Positions 1-9,024 are shown, counted from the stretch's first letter. The stretch: DNA of 64,000 bases from Alloprevotella rava (GCF_014195585.1 NZ_JACICA010000005.1:1-64000); one strand, 5' to 3'. The notes: a model not told the origin generated them from the sequence alone. A program made the numbers and translations.

Positions 1-62
1 ATTCTTTCAAAGATCACAGTTGACAACCACAAGGAATAACCCCCGTTTCTCGGTTGCGGATG

Positions 63-93
63 CAAAAGTACTACGAGATTTTGGAATAGCAAA
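63..93 (-). promoter_or_regulatory. Bacteroidota-type promoter firing off the left edge
   Basis: On the minus strand a -33 box TTTG (93-90) is followed after exactly 19 bases by a -7 box TACTTTTG (70-63), the consensus for the primary sigma factor of Bacteroidota. No coding start is seen in the remaining 60 bases. The transcript would carry TCTTTGAAA near its exit from the window (about 10-2), a string I associate with rRNA leaders in this phylum. The target is therefore possibly an rrn operon, which is inference. Confidence 0.6.
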
Positions 94-264
94 GAGTACG
101 CAGCACTTTTTTTTGAAAAAAGTTTTAGAGTGGAGGATTTAAGGGAGAAAATGACGAGGAGATGTGGTTGGACTGATTGGGCGGAGCGGAGGCGGCGGGA
201 GGCGAAGAGGAGCTACGGAAGGAAAGGTACAGAAGGATTGAGGGGCAGAGTGGAGATGGTGAGA

Positions 265-286
265 ACTCCTATTATATAATAGGAGT
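265..286. repeat. 22-base perfect palindrome
   Basis: The sequence from 265 to 286 equals its own reverse complement, with arms ACTCCTATTAT. A similar CCTATTATATATTATG string lies at about 910-924, just beyond the autokinase stop codon. There is no T-tract, so a classical terminator is not obvious. It could be a protein-binding site or a cruciform-forming sequence. Confidence 0.6.
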
Positions 287-415
287 GGTGGGTAGCTTTT
301 CTTGATGGATAGATTAGATTTTATCAAGGAAATTCTTACTTTTCGCCGTTGGAGATGGGCGCAAAATTGGAAAGGCGCATGATTTAGGGAGAAATCGAAG
401 GGGCTTGGGCGTCAT

Positions 416-489
416 TACAATAAGGATGTCGGCGGACGCAATAAGGATGTGAGCTGACAGGCTTATGGGAGCCGCGGATACAATAAGGA
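416..489 (-). repeat. Dispersed palindromic element, copy A (diverged)
   Basis: This is the most diverged member of the family described under the copy at 56641-56722. The modules CAATAAGGATGT, GGCGGACGC and GAGCTGACAGG can be recognised in reverse orientation relative to the best copy. It lies about 450 bases beyond the 3' end of the autokinase gene. Confidence 0.5.
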
Positions 490-939
490 AAATGACGAAG
501 AAACGAGGAGGCGTTTTTAGGGAAAATAGTGCAGAAAAGGAAGAATCATGTTGTAAATTGCGGTTTTTATGGTGGTTTTGCAAACTTTCTGTCGACTGTG
601 GATGGCGAGAAAGTTTGGATTTTTAGGAAGAAGCAGGATGTTTTGTATTTTCTAGACTGCAACCAGCAGCAAGATTCTGTCAAGTTTTGAGACGGTTGGA
701 TAGAATTTAAAAGAAGAGGATAGATTCTTTTCGATACTAGGATGAGCCAGACCAAACAGATTTGTCGGACAAATCAGAAGGAAGTAATGATACAAGAAAG
801 AACACAGAAGAGGAATAAAACGCGTTGATAAAAAGAAAAAATAGAGAAAAGAGATTAAGTAGGTAAACAAAAAAGGTGAGAAGAGACACTTTAGCCAATT
901 CCCACCTTTCCTATTATATATTATGAATAGAGACAGAGA

Positions 940-3399
940 TTATTTTCGAAGTTTGCCAAGCAAGCCTCTTCCTAGTTTTTGCTCTTTACGCTCTTTGGTG
1001 TAGCCGTAGCCATAACCATAACCGTATTGGCCATAGCCATAGCCATATCCATAACCGTAGCCATAACCTGTTTTACGTGACTTAACATCAGAATCATTAA
1101 GCACAAGGCAAAGATTGCGCATCTTCTTATCCTGATACATTTTTTCGAGTTCAGGAAGGAAAGCTTTCTCCTGCACTCCGACACGCAGCACATAGAGAGT
1201 AAGATCTGCCACACGATCAACTATGCTCGCATCTGCAACGCCAAAAATTGGAGTAGTATCAAAAATTATAAAATCATACTGCTCACGAGCGATTGCCACC
1301 AACTCCTCCAAGCGTCCACTCATCAGCAATTCGGCAGGATTAGGCGGCAGAATACCCGCAGGCAGAAAGTCAACACCCTTCGTAAGACCATCCTTCACAA
1401 CTATATCCTCAAGACATGTCTGACCATCTTCATCTACAAGCCAAGAAGTCAATCCCGCAGTACGACCAAAATCTCCCGAAAGCGTACGTTTACGAATGTC
1501 TGCATCAATTAAGAGGACTCGTTTGTTTGCCATGGCAAAAACTACGGAGAGATTACGTGAAATAAAACTCTTACCGTGGTGCGGTGTAGTAGAAGTAACA
1601 ACTATCACCTTAGCCGTACGACGAACAAAACTCAGACTAAAGCGCAACATACGGAAAGCCTCCACAATGGGGTCATTTGCCGCACAATGAGTGATAAGAG
1701 CATCCTCCGAAGGCGAATCCCAACGAGGTAGCTCACCCACAACGGGTGCTGTAACAATACCTTCGACATCCTGACGACCAGAAATAGTGATATCAAAAAG
1801 TTCGCGCACCCAAAGGATCACCGCAGGTATTATCAAACCAACAAGGAAGGCAATAAACATAATTACCACCTTGCGCGGCGACACTGGAGACGAAGATCCC
1901 AGCGGATTTTCCACCATGCGAACATTGGCCTCATTGATGGCTAGTTGAAGAGCCACCTCTTCACGCTTATTTAACAAGTAAGTATAAAGAGTTTCTTTGA
2001 GGTTTTGTTGACGCTGAATATCGAGTGCTTCCTTAGCAGCCTGAGGAGCATGACCAACTTGCCCCATCAACGATTTTTCATTACTCCGCGCTGCATTAAC
2101 CTGCATTTCAATTGAGCGCACATAACTACGAACTGAAGAAAGAATACTAGTGCGTTGCGCCGCCAATTGTTTATCAAGATCACGCACAAGAGGTGACTGT
2201 CCACTGGAGTTTGCCGCATTTTTATTGCGTTCGTTCATCAGCTGATTATAAGTATCTATCTGTCCGTTAAAGGTAGCCTTCTCCAAATTGATAGCAGGGA
2301 TAATTTGGTGCTCGTTAGAATTATTCTGAAGAAACTCTTGCAGATAACGCGCCACAGAAAGTTGCGTTTCAAGCTGTAAAGCCTGTTGACGAGCATCAGC
2401 ACTCTGCGCCGTAACAGTTCCCGCTGCTTGCTGAAAATCTATCACACGATTTTGCTGTTTGAACGATGCCAAGCGATTTTCCACCTGCGTCAGCTCCTGC
2501 CCTATAAGGGCTACACGCCGATCAATAAAGTTGGCCGTACTTGAAGCCACTCTATTTTTATTGTCAACAACATCATGCTTGTACGCCTCATAAACAGTAT
2601 TGAGCAAGTCCTCAGCCCGGGCAGTATTTATATCTTGTGCCGAAAGCACCACAAGAGAAGTCTCTTTATCGTAAGCACTTGCCTTTATCTTTTCTTGATA
2701 AATTTTAGCCGCCATCTCAATTGGCAAGTGATGGATCTGAATAGTTTTACCAACGGGAAAACGAGAGAAAAACGTAGTTTTATTAATTGCCAGATCCCCT
2801 ATAGGCGTTTTTACCATAACACCTGGGCGTACACTAAGATGTTCCTTAAAAATCTTCTTTTTCCCTGTCGATCTATTGTAACAAAGAAAGTCTGAAAGTT
2901 TCACAGTACCATCGGCCTGAATCTTCGCCTCAAAGCGCACAAGATTTTCCGCCTTCTGCTGAAAAGCAATCTCAAAAGGACGATCCGTATAAAGCGCTAC
3001 GGAATGAAGTCCCGCACTCGTTGTGTAATCCACATCAAGTCCCAGACTATCTACAACGCGTGTCATGAGTCGTTCAGAGGTAAGAATAAACATCTCATTC
3101 TTGAGATTATCTCCAACACTGATACCATTGAGCTGCATCAATGTATTGAGTCCGTTGTTACGCGCACTGCGCGACATTCCCCCACCACTTCCGCTCTCGT
3201 TATCCTCGAAAAGAATGACAGCTTGACGTTGGTAAACGCGCGACTGGCGAGCCTGATAAAGATATCCTAACACCAAGCAAAGTATCACAGAGAGAATAAA
3301 CCATTTAAGGTTAGCAAGGAACAGTGCCCAGCACATTTTGAACAAAGGAATAAGCTGAATATCCTCTTCCTTATTCGTATTTTGAACGCTTCCAGACAT
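940..3399 (-). CDS. Wzc-type polysaccharide co-polymerase / bacterial tyrosine autokinase
   Basis: This 819-residue inner-membrane protein has the layout of fused Wzc proteins, which set chain length and drive export of capsule or exopolysaccharide. A transmembrane segment at about 33-49 is followed by a Wzz-like periplasmic domain with coiled-coil-prone stretches. A second transmembrane segment lies at about 508-530, and a cytoplasmic BY-kinase domain follows. In the kinase I see Walker A PHHGKS (606-611; P-G-E-G-K-S is more usual), Walker A' LLIDAD (629-634) and a Walker B with FDTTP near 713. The C-terminus (about 779-799) is almost pure Tyr-Gly dipeptides, the expected autophosphorylation cluster, encoded by a short hexanucleotide-like repeat. 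No glycosyltransferase, flippase or Wza-type gene is next to it in the window. The start is the only ATG before the first transmembrane segment. Confidence 0.92.
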   Translation of the reverse strand: MSGSVQNTNKEEDIQLIPLFKMCWALFLANLKWFILSVILCLVLGYLYQARQSRVYQRQAVILFEDNESGSGGGMSRSARNNGLNTLMQLNGISVGDNLKNEMFILTSERLMTRVVDSLGLDVDYTTSAGLHSVALYTDRPFEIAFQQKAENLVRFEAKIQADGTVKLSDFLCYNRSTGKKKIFKEHLSVRPGVMVKTPIGDLAINKTTFFSRFPVGKTIQIHHLPIEMAAKIYQEKIKASAYDKETSLVVLSAQDINTARAEDLLNTVYEAYKHDVVDNKNRVASSTANFIDRRVALIGQELTQVENRLASFKQQNRVIDFQQAAGTVTAQSADARQQALQLETQLSVARYLQEFLQNNSNEHQIIPAINLEKATFNGQIDTYNQLMNERNKNAANSSGQSPLVRDLDKQLAAQRTSILSSVRSYVRSIEMQVNAARSNEKSLMGQVGHAPQAAKEALDIQRQQNLKETLYTYLLNKREEVALQLAINEANVRMVENPLGSSSPVSPRKVVIMFIAFLVGLIIPAVILWVRELFDITISGRQDVEGIVTAPVVGELPRWDSPSEDALITHCAANDPIVEAFRMLRFSLSFVRRTAKVIVVTSTTPHHGKSFISRNLSVVFAMANKRVLLIDADIRKRTLSGDFGRTAGLTSWLVDEDGQTCLEDIVVKDGLTKGVDFLPAGILPPNPAELLMSGRLEELVAIAREQYDFIIFDTTPIFGVADASIVDRVADLTLYVLRVGVQEKAFLPELEKMYQDKKMRNLCLVLNDSDVKSRKTGYGYGYGYGYGYGQYGYGYGYGYTKERKEQKLGRGLLGKLRK

Positions 3400-3624
3400 T
3401 ATTTATAGTTTTCTTTAGAAAAAAATACATTTACAGGTTTGAGCTACAAAAATAAATAAAGGTTTCCACCCACACAAAAATATCTCTTGTATTTTCCCTC
3501 TTTCATGACAAGAGACAGGGTATGAAACGAAAAAACACCACAAAAAGACAGAATACACGCCCAAATAGAAATACTCGCAAACTCCACCAAACTACGATCT
3601 TCCTTATTGAAAGAAAAGCCCGAA

Positions 3625-3656
3625 TTTGTCATATTATAAATTATTTAGTATGTTTG
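3625..3656 (+). promoter_or_regulatory. Promoter of the asparaginase gene
   Basis: TTTG at 3625-3628, 20 bases, then TATGTTTG at 3649-3656 fit the Bacteroidota -33/-7 consensus. Transcription would start near 3662, giving a leader of about 15 bases before the ATG at 3677. Confidence 0.75.
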
Positions 3657-3676
3657 CTCCATAAAATACGCATTTT

Positions 3677-4702
3677 ATGACCTCTATTTTGATTATTTAC
3701 ACCGGCGGAACTATCGGAATGATAGAAAACCCCGTAACGGGCGCATTAGAAAACTTCGGATTTGACCGCTTCCAAAAGATGGTGCCAGAAGTGAACCGTA
3801 TGGACTATTGCGTGAAGGCTTTTTCCTTCGACCCGCCTATCGATTCCAGTGACATGGACCCCAAGAATTGGATTGAGATAGCGAAAATAATCGACAAATA
3901 CTACAACGACTTCGACGGCTTTGTTGTGCTCCACGGCACAGACACGATGGCCTATACCGCCTCGGCTCTGAGCTTCTTGCTGGAGGACCTGTCCAAACCT
4001 GTCATTATCACCGGCTCACAGTTGCCTATCGGACAGTTGCGCACGGACGGCAAAGAAAATCTCTTGACAAGCATAGAGATTGCCGCAGCCAAGAACCCCG
4101 ACAGCACGCCCATAGTTCCCGAAGTCTGCATCTATTTCGACAGCCGACTGATGCGCGGCAACCGCACGACAAAGATAAACGCAGAAGGATTCAATGCCTT
4201 CCGCTCCTTCAACTATCCCTCACTGGCTCATGCGGGCATCAATATCAAATACGAGCCACGTCTGATCATGCCGCGCGATTTCTCCCGCCCCCTCAAGCCG
4301 CACTACTTGATGGACAACCACGTTATGATTCTGACAATTTTCCCAGGCATACGTAAAGAATTCGTAGAGCATTTTCTCAGCGTCCCCAACCTTCGCGGCG
4401 TGGTGTTGAAGACTTTTGGCGCGGGCAATGCCCCACAAAAGCCATGGCTCATTGATTGTCTAAAAAAATTGGACGATCAAGGCGTTGTACTAACCAATAT
4501 CACACAATGTTCCGAAGGTCGTGTAGAGATGCACCGCTACGAAACTGGCTTGCAACTCCTGCAAGCTGGCGTGATAAATGGCTACGACTCCACGCCCGAA
4601 TCAATGCTAACGAAGCTCATGTTCCTCCTGGGACACAACTACGACCGCGACACCATCCACAAGCTTATGAACACGAGCCTTTGCGGGGAAATCTCCATCT
4701 AA
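3677..4702 (+). CDS. ansA: Type I (cytoplasmic) L-asparaginase
   Basis: The protein hydrolyses L-asparagine to aspartate and ammonia in the cytoplasm. At 341 residues it matches the usual length of AnsA (338 in E. coli). Both threonine signatures are present: YTGGTIG with the nucleophile Thr12, and HGTDTMAYTAS with Thr88-Asp89. There is no signal peptide, which argues for the type I enzyme rather than the periplasmic type II. A consensus promoter lies just upstream. The stop is followed after 9 bases by the ATG of a metal- or cofactor-binding lipoprotein, so the two may share a transcript although their functions look unrelated. Confidence 0.93.
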   Translation: MTSILIIYTGGTIGMIENPVTGALENFGFDRFQKMVPEVNRMDYCVKAFSFDPPIDSSDMDPKNWIEIAKIIDKYYNDFDGFVVLHGTDTMAYTASALSFLLEDLSKPVIITGSQLPIGQLRTDGKENLLTSIEIAAAKNPDSTPIVPEVCIYFDSRLMRGNRTTKINAEGFNAFRSFNYPSLAHAGINIKYEPRLIMPRDFSRPLKPHYLMDNHVMILTIFPGIRKEFVEHFLSVPNLRGVVLKTFGAGNAPQKPWLIDCLKKLDDQGVVLTNITQCSEGRVEMHRYETGLQLLQAGVINGYDSTPESMLTKLMFLLGHNYDRDTIHKLMNTSLCGEISI

Positions 4703-4711
4703 TTATTAGTG

Positions 4712-5890
4712 ATGAAAAACCACATACAACAGCAATATTCTCACACAAAAAGGGCGCGCCGCCACGCATGGAACGCCCTCTTCGCCTTATTCGTTCTCCT
4801 TTCCTATCCCCTACTCACGAGCTGCGCTGGCAAGCAAGCCGAGACCATCCAAGGGGCAAAAGACGGCGGCATCCAGTACGCCCAACTCCTCAAGATAGAA
4901 CACGCGGACAGCTTCACCATTTGCGATGTTATGGACGCATGGAATAAAGGACGAACACTCCATCGCTACATTCTCATCCCGCGCTCTTCTCCAACGCCCT
5001 CTCAATGTCCCAAAGGCACGATTGTACGTACGCCACTGGAGCGCGCCGTTGCGTTCACGAGCGTCCACGGGAGCTTGCTCTGCGACCTTGGTGCAATGAA
5101 GCAGCTCTGCGGCGTGTGCGACTACGACTATATCATGCGCCCCGAACTGCGTCTGGCGGTGACCAACGGAAAGCTCGCAAACATGGGGATGTCCACCCAA
5201 CCCGATCTGGAAAAGATGATAGCGAGCCATGCAGACGCTCTGCTTGTTTCGCCCTTTCAGAACGCCAGCTACGGCGGTATTGAAAAACTCAACATTCCCC
5301 TGATAGAGTGCGCCGACTATATGGAAGCCACGCCGCTAGGGCGGGCGGAATGGATGCGCTTCTTCGGACTGCTCTTTGGGCAGGAGGCCACGGCCGACAG
5401 CTTGTTCCAAATCGTGGAAAAGAACTACACCGAGCTAACTGCAACGGTTCAAAAAACCACCACACGCCCCACGCTGCTCATCGACCAAAAGCAAGGCGGC
5501 GCGTGGTACGTTCCTGGCGGTAAGAGCTATTTAGGTAGTCTCTACAAGGATGCAGGGGCCAACTATTGCTTCGCCGACAATGCCGAGAGCGGCTCTGTGT
5601 CTCTCTCGTTCGAAACCGTCTTTCAGAAAGCACATGCTGCCGATCTCTGGCTCATCAAGAGCGGCGGACCAACGGATTTGACCTACGCACAGTTGCAACA
5701 GGACTTCGCGCCCAACGCTCAGTTCAAGGCGTTCCGCGAACGCCACATTTGGTACTGCAACTCTATGAAAGTGCCCTATTTCGAGGAAGCTCCGTTCCGC
5801 CCCGACTTTCTGCTGAAAGACTTCATTAAAATTTTCCATCCGGAAATACTGCCCGACTATCAAACGCGGTATTTCTTCCCGATGAAATAA
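4712..5890 (+). CDS. ABC transporter periplasmic substrate-binding lipoprotein (siderophore/haem/cobalamin type)
   Basis: The protein has a basic N-terminus, a hydrophobic segment and a lipobox ending LLTSC, so it should be a lipoprotein. The mature part has the features of the BtuF/FepB/FhuD class (Peripla_BP_2). These include an early strand carrying ERAVAFTSVH, a segment QPDLEKMIASHADALLVSPF typical of the first lobe, and a long central helix. I use the ATG at 4712; a GTG codon lies directly before it. It is followed after 21 bases by a FecCD-type permease, supporting import of an iron chelate, haem or corrinoid. The substrate cannot be told from sequence. No ATPase subunit follows. Confidence 0.85.
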   Translation: MKNHIQQQYSHTKRARRHAWNALFALFVLLSYPLLTSCAGKQAETIQGAKDGGIQYAQLLKIEHADSFTICDVMDAWNKGRTLHRYILIPRSSPTPSQCPKGTIVRTPLERAVAFTSVHGSLLCDLGAMKQLCGVCDYDYIMRPELRLAVTNGKLANMGMSTQPDLEKMIASHADALLVSPFQNASYGGIEKLNIPLIECADYMEATPLGRAEWMRFFGLLFGQEATADSLFQIVEKNYTELTATVQKTTTRPTLLIDQKQGGAWYVPGGKSYLGSLYKDAGANYCFADNAESGSVSLSFETVFQKAHAADLWLIKSGGPTDLTYAQLQQDFAPNAQFKAFRERHIWYCNSMKVPYFEEAPFRPDFLLKDFIKIFHPEILPDYQTRYFFPMK

Positions 5891-5911
5891 CCCTCTTTTT
5901 CTTCACCACTT

Positions 5912-6979
5912 ATGCTCGAACAACCGACGCGCACCGCCGACAGCACGTCCCCACAAAGAGACCTCCACGCTCGCAGAATGCGCACCCTCTGGAATGCCGC
6001 AAGCGTGGGCCTACTCCTATTGCTCACCGCCGCCAATCTCTTGTATGGCAGCATCGACCTACCGGCGGGTGAAGTCTGGCAGGCTCTGACGGGCAACGAC
6101 ACTACAAGCGCCACGGCTTTCATCGTTTTGCAATCGCGCCTACCGGCTTTGCTCACCGCCGCGATGGCAGGTGCTGCGCTGGCCGTGGCAGGCTTGTTGT
6201 TGCAAACTATTTTTGCCAATCCGCTGGCCGACCCGAGTATTCTGGGCGTCAATAGTGGCGCAGGATTGGGCGTTGCCATCGCCATGCTTTTGCTGGGCGG
6301 CACGTTCACTGCCGGCGAACTCACACTGAGCGGCTTCTTGCTCACCGTGGTGGCTGCCTTCATAGGAGCCGCCATAGTCATTGTGCTGCTGCTCATCTTT
6401 AGTAGGCGGATGCCCGGAACGCTCACACTGCTCATTGCGGGCGTAATGATTAGTTTCATCACCTCTTCGCTCATTTCGCTTCTCAGCTTCTACGCCACAG
6501 CACAAGGCGTGCAGAGTTTCATGATTTGGGGACTGGGCAACTTCAGTGGGGTCACGCTGGAGCGACTCCCTCTCTTCGCCACCGTCCTCCTGCTGACGCT
6601 CGCCGCCACCATCTTTATGGCTAAACCGCTCAACGCCCTATTGTTGGGCGACAACTACGCGCAAAACCTGGGAACAAACGTAGCAAGCAGTCGCACCATC
6701 GTGTTGCTGCTCACGGGCCTTCTAACGGCTGTTGTCACGGCCCTTTGCGGCCCTATCTCGTTCATCGGATTGGCCGTACCCCACGCCGCGCGCCTCACAT
6801 TGCGCACAAGCGACCACCATCGCCTTTTGCCCGCCACCATGATTTGGGGTGCCAACGTGGCTCTGCTTTGCAATGTCGTGAGTCTGCTACCTGGCGACCG
6901 CGGCACACTGCCTCTGAACACGCTCACGCCGTTGCTCGGTGTCCCGATGGTGTTCTATCTGCTGATGAGAAGGAGGTAA
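5912..6979 (+). CDS. FecCD/BtuC-family ABC transporter permease
   Basis: This 355-residue, very hydrophobic protein fits the FecCD family of inner-membrane permeases that move iron chelates, haem or vitamin B12. Family signs include the N-terminal R-LPALL-A motif, LLLQTIFANPLADPSILG shortly after it, and the later GPISFIGLAVPHAAR segment. About ten membrane helices can be read by eye. It lies directly downstream of the matching binding lipoprotein. The usual third gene, an ABC ATPase, is absent: the next 745 bases hold no gene, and the next gene is an unrelated AAA ATPase. Confidence 0.93.
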   Translation: MLEQPTRTADSTSPQRDLHARRMRTLWNAASVGLLLLLTAANLLYGSIDLPAGEVWQALTGNDTTSATAFIVLQSRLPALLTAAMAGAALAVAGLLLQTIFANPLADPSILGVNSGAGLGVAIAMLLLGGTFTAGELTLSGFLLTVVAAFIGAAIVIVLLLIFSRRMPGTLTLLIAGVMISFITSSLISLLSFYATAQGVQSFMIWGLGNFSGVTLERLPLFATVLLLTLAATIFMAKPLNALLLGDNYAQNLGTNVASSRTIVLLLTGLLTAVVTALCGPISFIGLAVPHAARLTLRTSDHHRLLPATMIWGANVALLCNVVSLLPGDRGTLPLNTLTPLLGVPMVFYLLMRRR

Positions 6980-7173
6980 TGTGCTAATGAGGGCGGCGAA
7001 GCGCCGGAATGTGCTAATGTGCTAATGAGCAGAATAAAGCAAACCAACAGCATTCTGAAATTGTAAAAGGATTTCTTACTTTACGCGACGAATACTCGCA
7101 TGAAAATCAAAAACAAAACAGAGATAGCGAAGAACGTCTCCTCTCAAACAATCTAAAAAAGGGCTCTATCTGT

Positions 7174-7250
7174 AAATACAATAAGGCTATCGGTCAGCTT
7201 CCTTATTGCGTCAGCTGGCAGCCTTATTGCGCCAGTCGACACAATAAGGA
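7174..7250 (+). repeat. Dispersed palindromic element, copy B
   Basis: This copy has the modules AATACAATAAGGCTATC, TTCCTTATTGCGTCAGCTGG, GCCTTATTGCG and a terminal ACACAATAAGG. It is colinear with the better copies at 33849-33954 and 56641-56722. It lies on the 3' side of the permease gene and upstream of the AAA ATPase. Confidence 0.65.
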
Positions 7251-7612
7251 AAAACACGAAAAGAACGATGCCTTTCAAGCGCACTTCAATGCGCTTTTTC
7301 AAAAACTTCCTTATTCCGCCGGCCACAATAGTAAAAATTGAACATTTTTGTGGGTTCATTTTTTCTCTTCTCCTTCATATTTTCTCGTAAAAACATTTTG
7401 CAGCACGCTATTCCCATAATCTCTATTGTCAAGAATAAGGGCAGTAAATAATTCATACAAACACATCCAAAAACAACCTAAATGCAGCCTTCAATCCAGC
7501 AAAGACAGCGAGAAACAGAAGAACACAAAAAGAAAAATAAAAGAAGGCAGATGATACCCACAGCAGGAAGTGGAGACTAACTAAAAAGGATAAAAAAAGA
7601 GTAGGACGTAAA

Positions 7613-7644
7613 TTTGTATATACCATATTAAATAAGTAAATTTG
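7613..7644 (+). promoter_or_regulatory. Promoter of the AAA ATPase gene
   Basis: TTTG at 7613-7616, 20 bases, then TAAATTTG at 7637-7644 fit the Bacteroidota consensus. The leader would be about 75 bases. Confidence 0.7.
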
Positions 7645-7724
7645 CAATCTAATAGCTTCATAAGGATACAGAACTTCTCCGGGAAGCGATGTTCCTACTA
7701 TATGAGCACTAAATAAATTACACC

Positions 7725-8915
7725 GTGATAGAACCTTTTTTCCAAACACATGAGTACCTCGTCAGTCATTTGAAAACAGTAGTTCGTCGCACATTGATGG
7801 ACAATATCGACTGGAGTTACCGCATGATAGCCATCCGTGGGCCACGAGGTGTTGGACGAACGAGCTTCTTACTCGAGTATGCCAAGGAATTTTTCGACCC
7901 TCAACTACATCAAGCTCTCTATATCAGTGCCAATAATTTCTATTTCCAAGGTCGTGGCCTGCAAGAGCTCGTTCGCGATTTTGTAGACCGCGGCGGCCAG
8001 GTTCTGATTATAGACCAAGCTTTCAAACTTCCCAACTGGAAGGACCAGCTGGTGGAGATATACCACGCCTACCCTTATCTGCGCGTTGTTTTCTCAACAA
8101 CGAGCGTACATGGCGAAGGCGCAAATGCCAACCACGAGCTGGATCGCATCACACGCAGTTATGTGCTCCACGGATTCTCTTTCCGCGAATACATCAACCA
8201 GCAGACGGGACTCGAATTGGGTACTTACACCCTACCGCAGATTTTGGAAGAACATGAGCAAATCCTCAAGGCTATCCTCCCCAAAGTACGCCCGCAGGAA
8301 CATTTTCAGGACTATCTGCACCACGGTTACTACCCCTTCTACCTCGAAAACCGCAATTTCACCGAGGCCCTGCTAAAGGCGATGAACAACATGATTGAAG
8401 TGGATGTTCTCTTCCGCAAGCAAGTGGAGTTGAGCTACCTATCGAAAATCAAGAAGTTGCTCTATCTCCTGGCAGCCAACGGCGAGAACAACGCCCCCAA
8501 CGTGTCGAAGCTGGCAGAGGAGATCCAAACGAGCCGTGCCACAGTGATGAACTATATCGAGTATCTCGAAGAAGCGCGCCTCATCAACACGATTTATCGC
8601 GAAGGCAGCGAATATCCCAAAAAGCCTGCCGCCATCTATCTCCACGACTCCAATCTGGTGTATGGTATGCAAGCGCCGGGCATCACAACGCAGAACGTGA
8701 TGGAAACATTCTTTGTGAACGTGATGTGGCGGCACCACAAAATCAACAGCACCCGCCGCAACGGCGTCTTCCTTATTGATGGCACTACGAACATTTGCGT
8801 ATGCGATCGTTCACGCCGCGTGAAGAGCGCGCCAAACACATATCTTGCCCGCTATCAGACAGAAGTGGGCCGCGACAACGAAATCCCCATTTGGTTGTTC
8901 GGCTTTCTCTATTAG
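7725..8915 (+). CDS. AAA-family ATPase (AAA_14/DUF4143-like) with altered Walker A
   Basis: This 396-residue protein looks like the ATPase family common in Bacteroidales genomes. It has an N-terminal P-loop domain, a helical middle, a winged-helix-like stretch (about 245-290, with SRATVMNYIEYLEEARLI) and a C-terminal nuclease-like DUF4143-type tail. The P-loop reads GPRGVGRTS, so the invariant lysine is an arginine (Arg45, codon CGA). Walker B appears as VLIIDQ at about residue 100. The start codon is GTG at 7725; no better ATG precedes the P-loop at a sensible distance. The gene stands alone with its own promoter. Its cellular role is unknown. Confidence 0.75.
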   Translation: MIEPFFQTHEYLVSHLKTVVRRTLMDNIDWSYRMIAIRGPRGVGRTSFLLEYAKEFFDPQLHQALYISANNFYFQGRGLQELVRDFVDRGGQVLIIDQAFKLPNWKDQLVEIYHAYPYLRVVFSTTSVHGEGANANHELDRITRSYVLHGFSFREYINQQTGLELGTYTLPQILEEHEQILKAILPKVRPQEHFQDYLHHGYYPFYLENRNFTEALLKAMNNMIEVDVLFRKQVELSYLSKIKKLLYLLAANGENNAPNVSKLAEEIQTSRATVMNYIEYLEEARLINTIYREGSEYPKKPAAIYLHDSNLVYGMQAPGITTQNVMETFFVNVMWRHHKINSTRRNGVFLIDGTTNICVCDRSRRVKSAPNTYLARYQTEVGRDNEIPIWLFGFLY

Positions 8916-8928
8916 TCTGTACCCATAC

Positions 8929-8959
8929 AGCGAGCCGAGCCTCTTGTGCTCGGCTCGCT
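8929..8959. terminator. Perfect 12-bp hairpin after the AAA ATPase gene
   Basis: The arms AGCGAGCCGAGC (8929-8940) and GCTCGGCTCGCT (8948-8959) are perfect complements around a 7-base loop. There is no T-tract on either strand. It sits 14 bases after the stop codon and 65 bases before nifJ. Termination or mRNA end protection are both possible. Confidence 0.55.
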
Positions 8960-9024
8960 AACTCATACATGGCAGTCAGTCTGCCAAACAAACGACAATT
9001 CACAATTTATATTTTCTATAACTT

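Larger units (their letters stand above)
94..939. other. Gene-free stretch between the left-edge promoter and the autokinase
   Basis: No convincing gene is visible. The short open frames here have no family resemblance and overlap one another. The stretch holds a 22-base perfect palindrome (265-286), one diverged copy of the dispersed palindromic element (about 416-489) and otherwise A+T- and purine-rich sequence. It separates the 3' end of the autokinase gene from the divergent left-edge promoter. Confidence 0.6.
6980..7724. other. Gene-free stretch after the permease
   Basis: No gene is supported here. The stretch begins with three copies of the 11-mer ATGTGCTAATG around a small GGCG-CGCC hairpin (about 6978-7025). 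It then carries one copy of the dispersed palindromic element (7174-7250) with a partial second piece near 7308-7330. It ends with a consensus promoter for the downstream ATPase gene. A 98-codon frame on the minus strand (7453-7749) looks like chance: it crosses the promoter and has no recognisable features. Confidence 0.6.

Noticed and set aside
3444-3632. A 62-codon minus-strand frame between the autokinase and asparaginase genes
   Set aside because: It overlaps the asparaginase promoter boxes and shows no family features.
7453-7749. A 98-codon hydrophobic frame on the minus strand
   Set aside because: It overlaps the promoter and start of the AAA ATPase gene and has no start context; the hydrophobic look comes from A-rich DNA read on the other strand.
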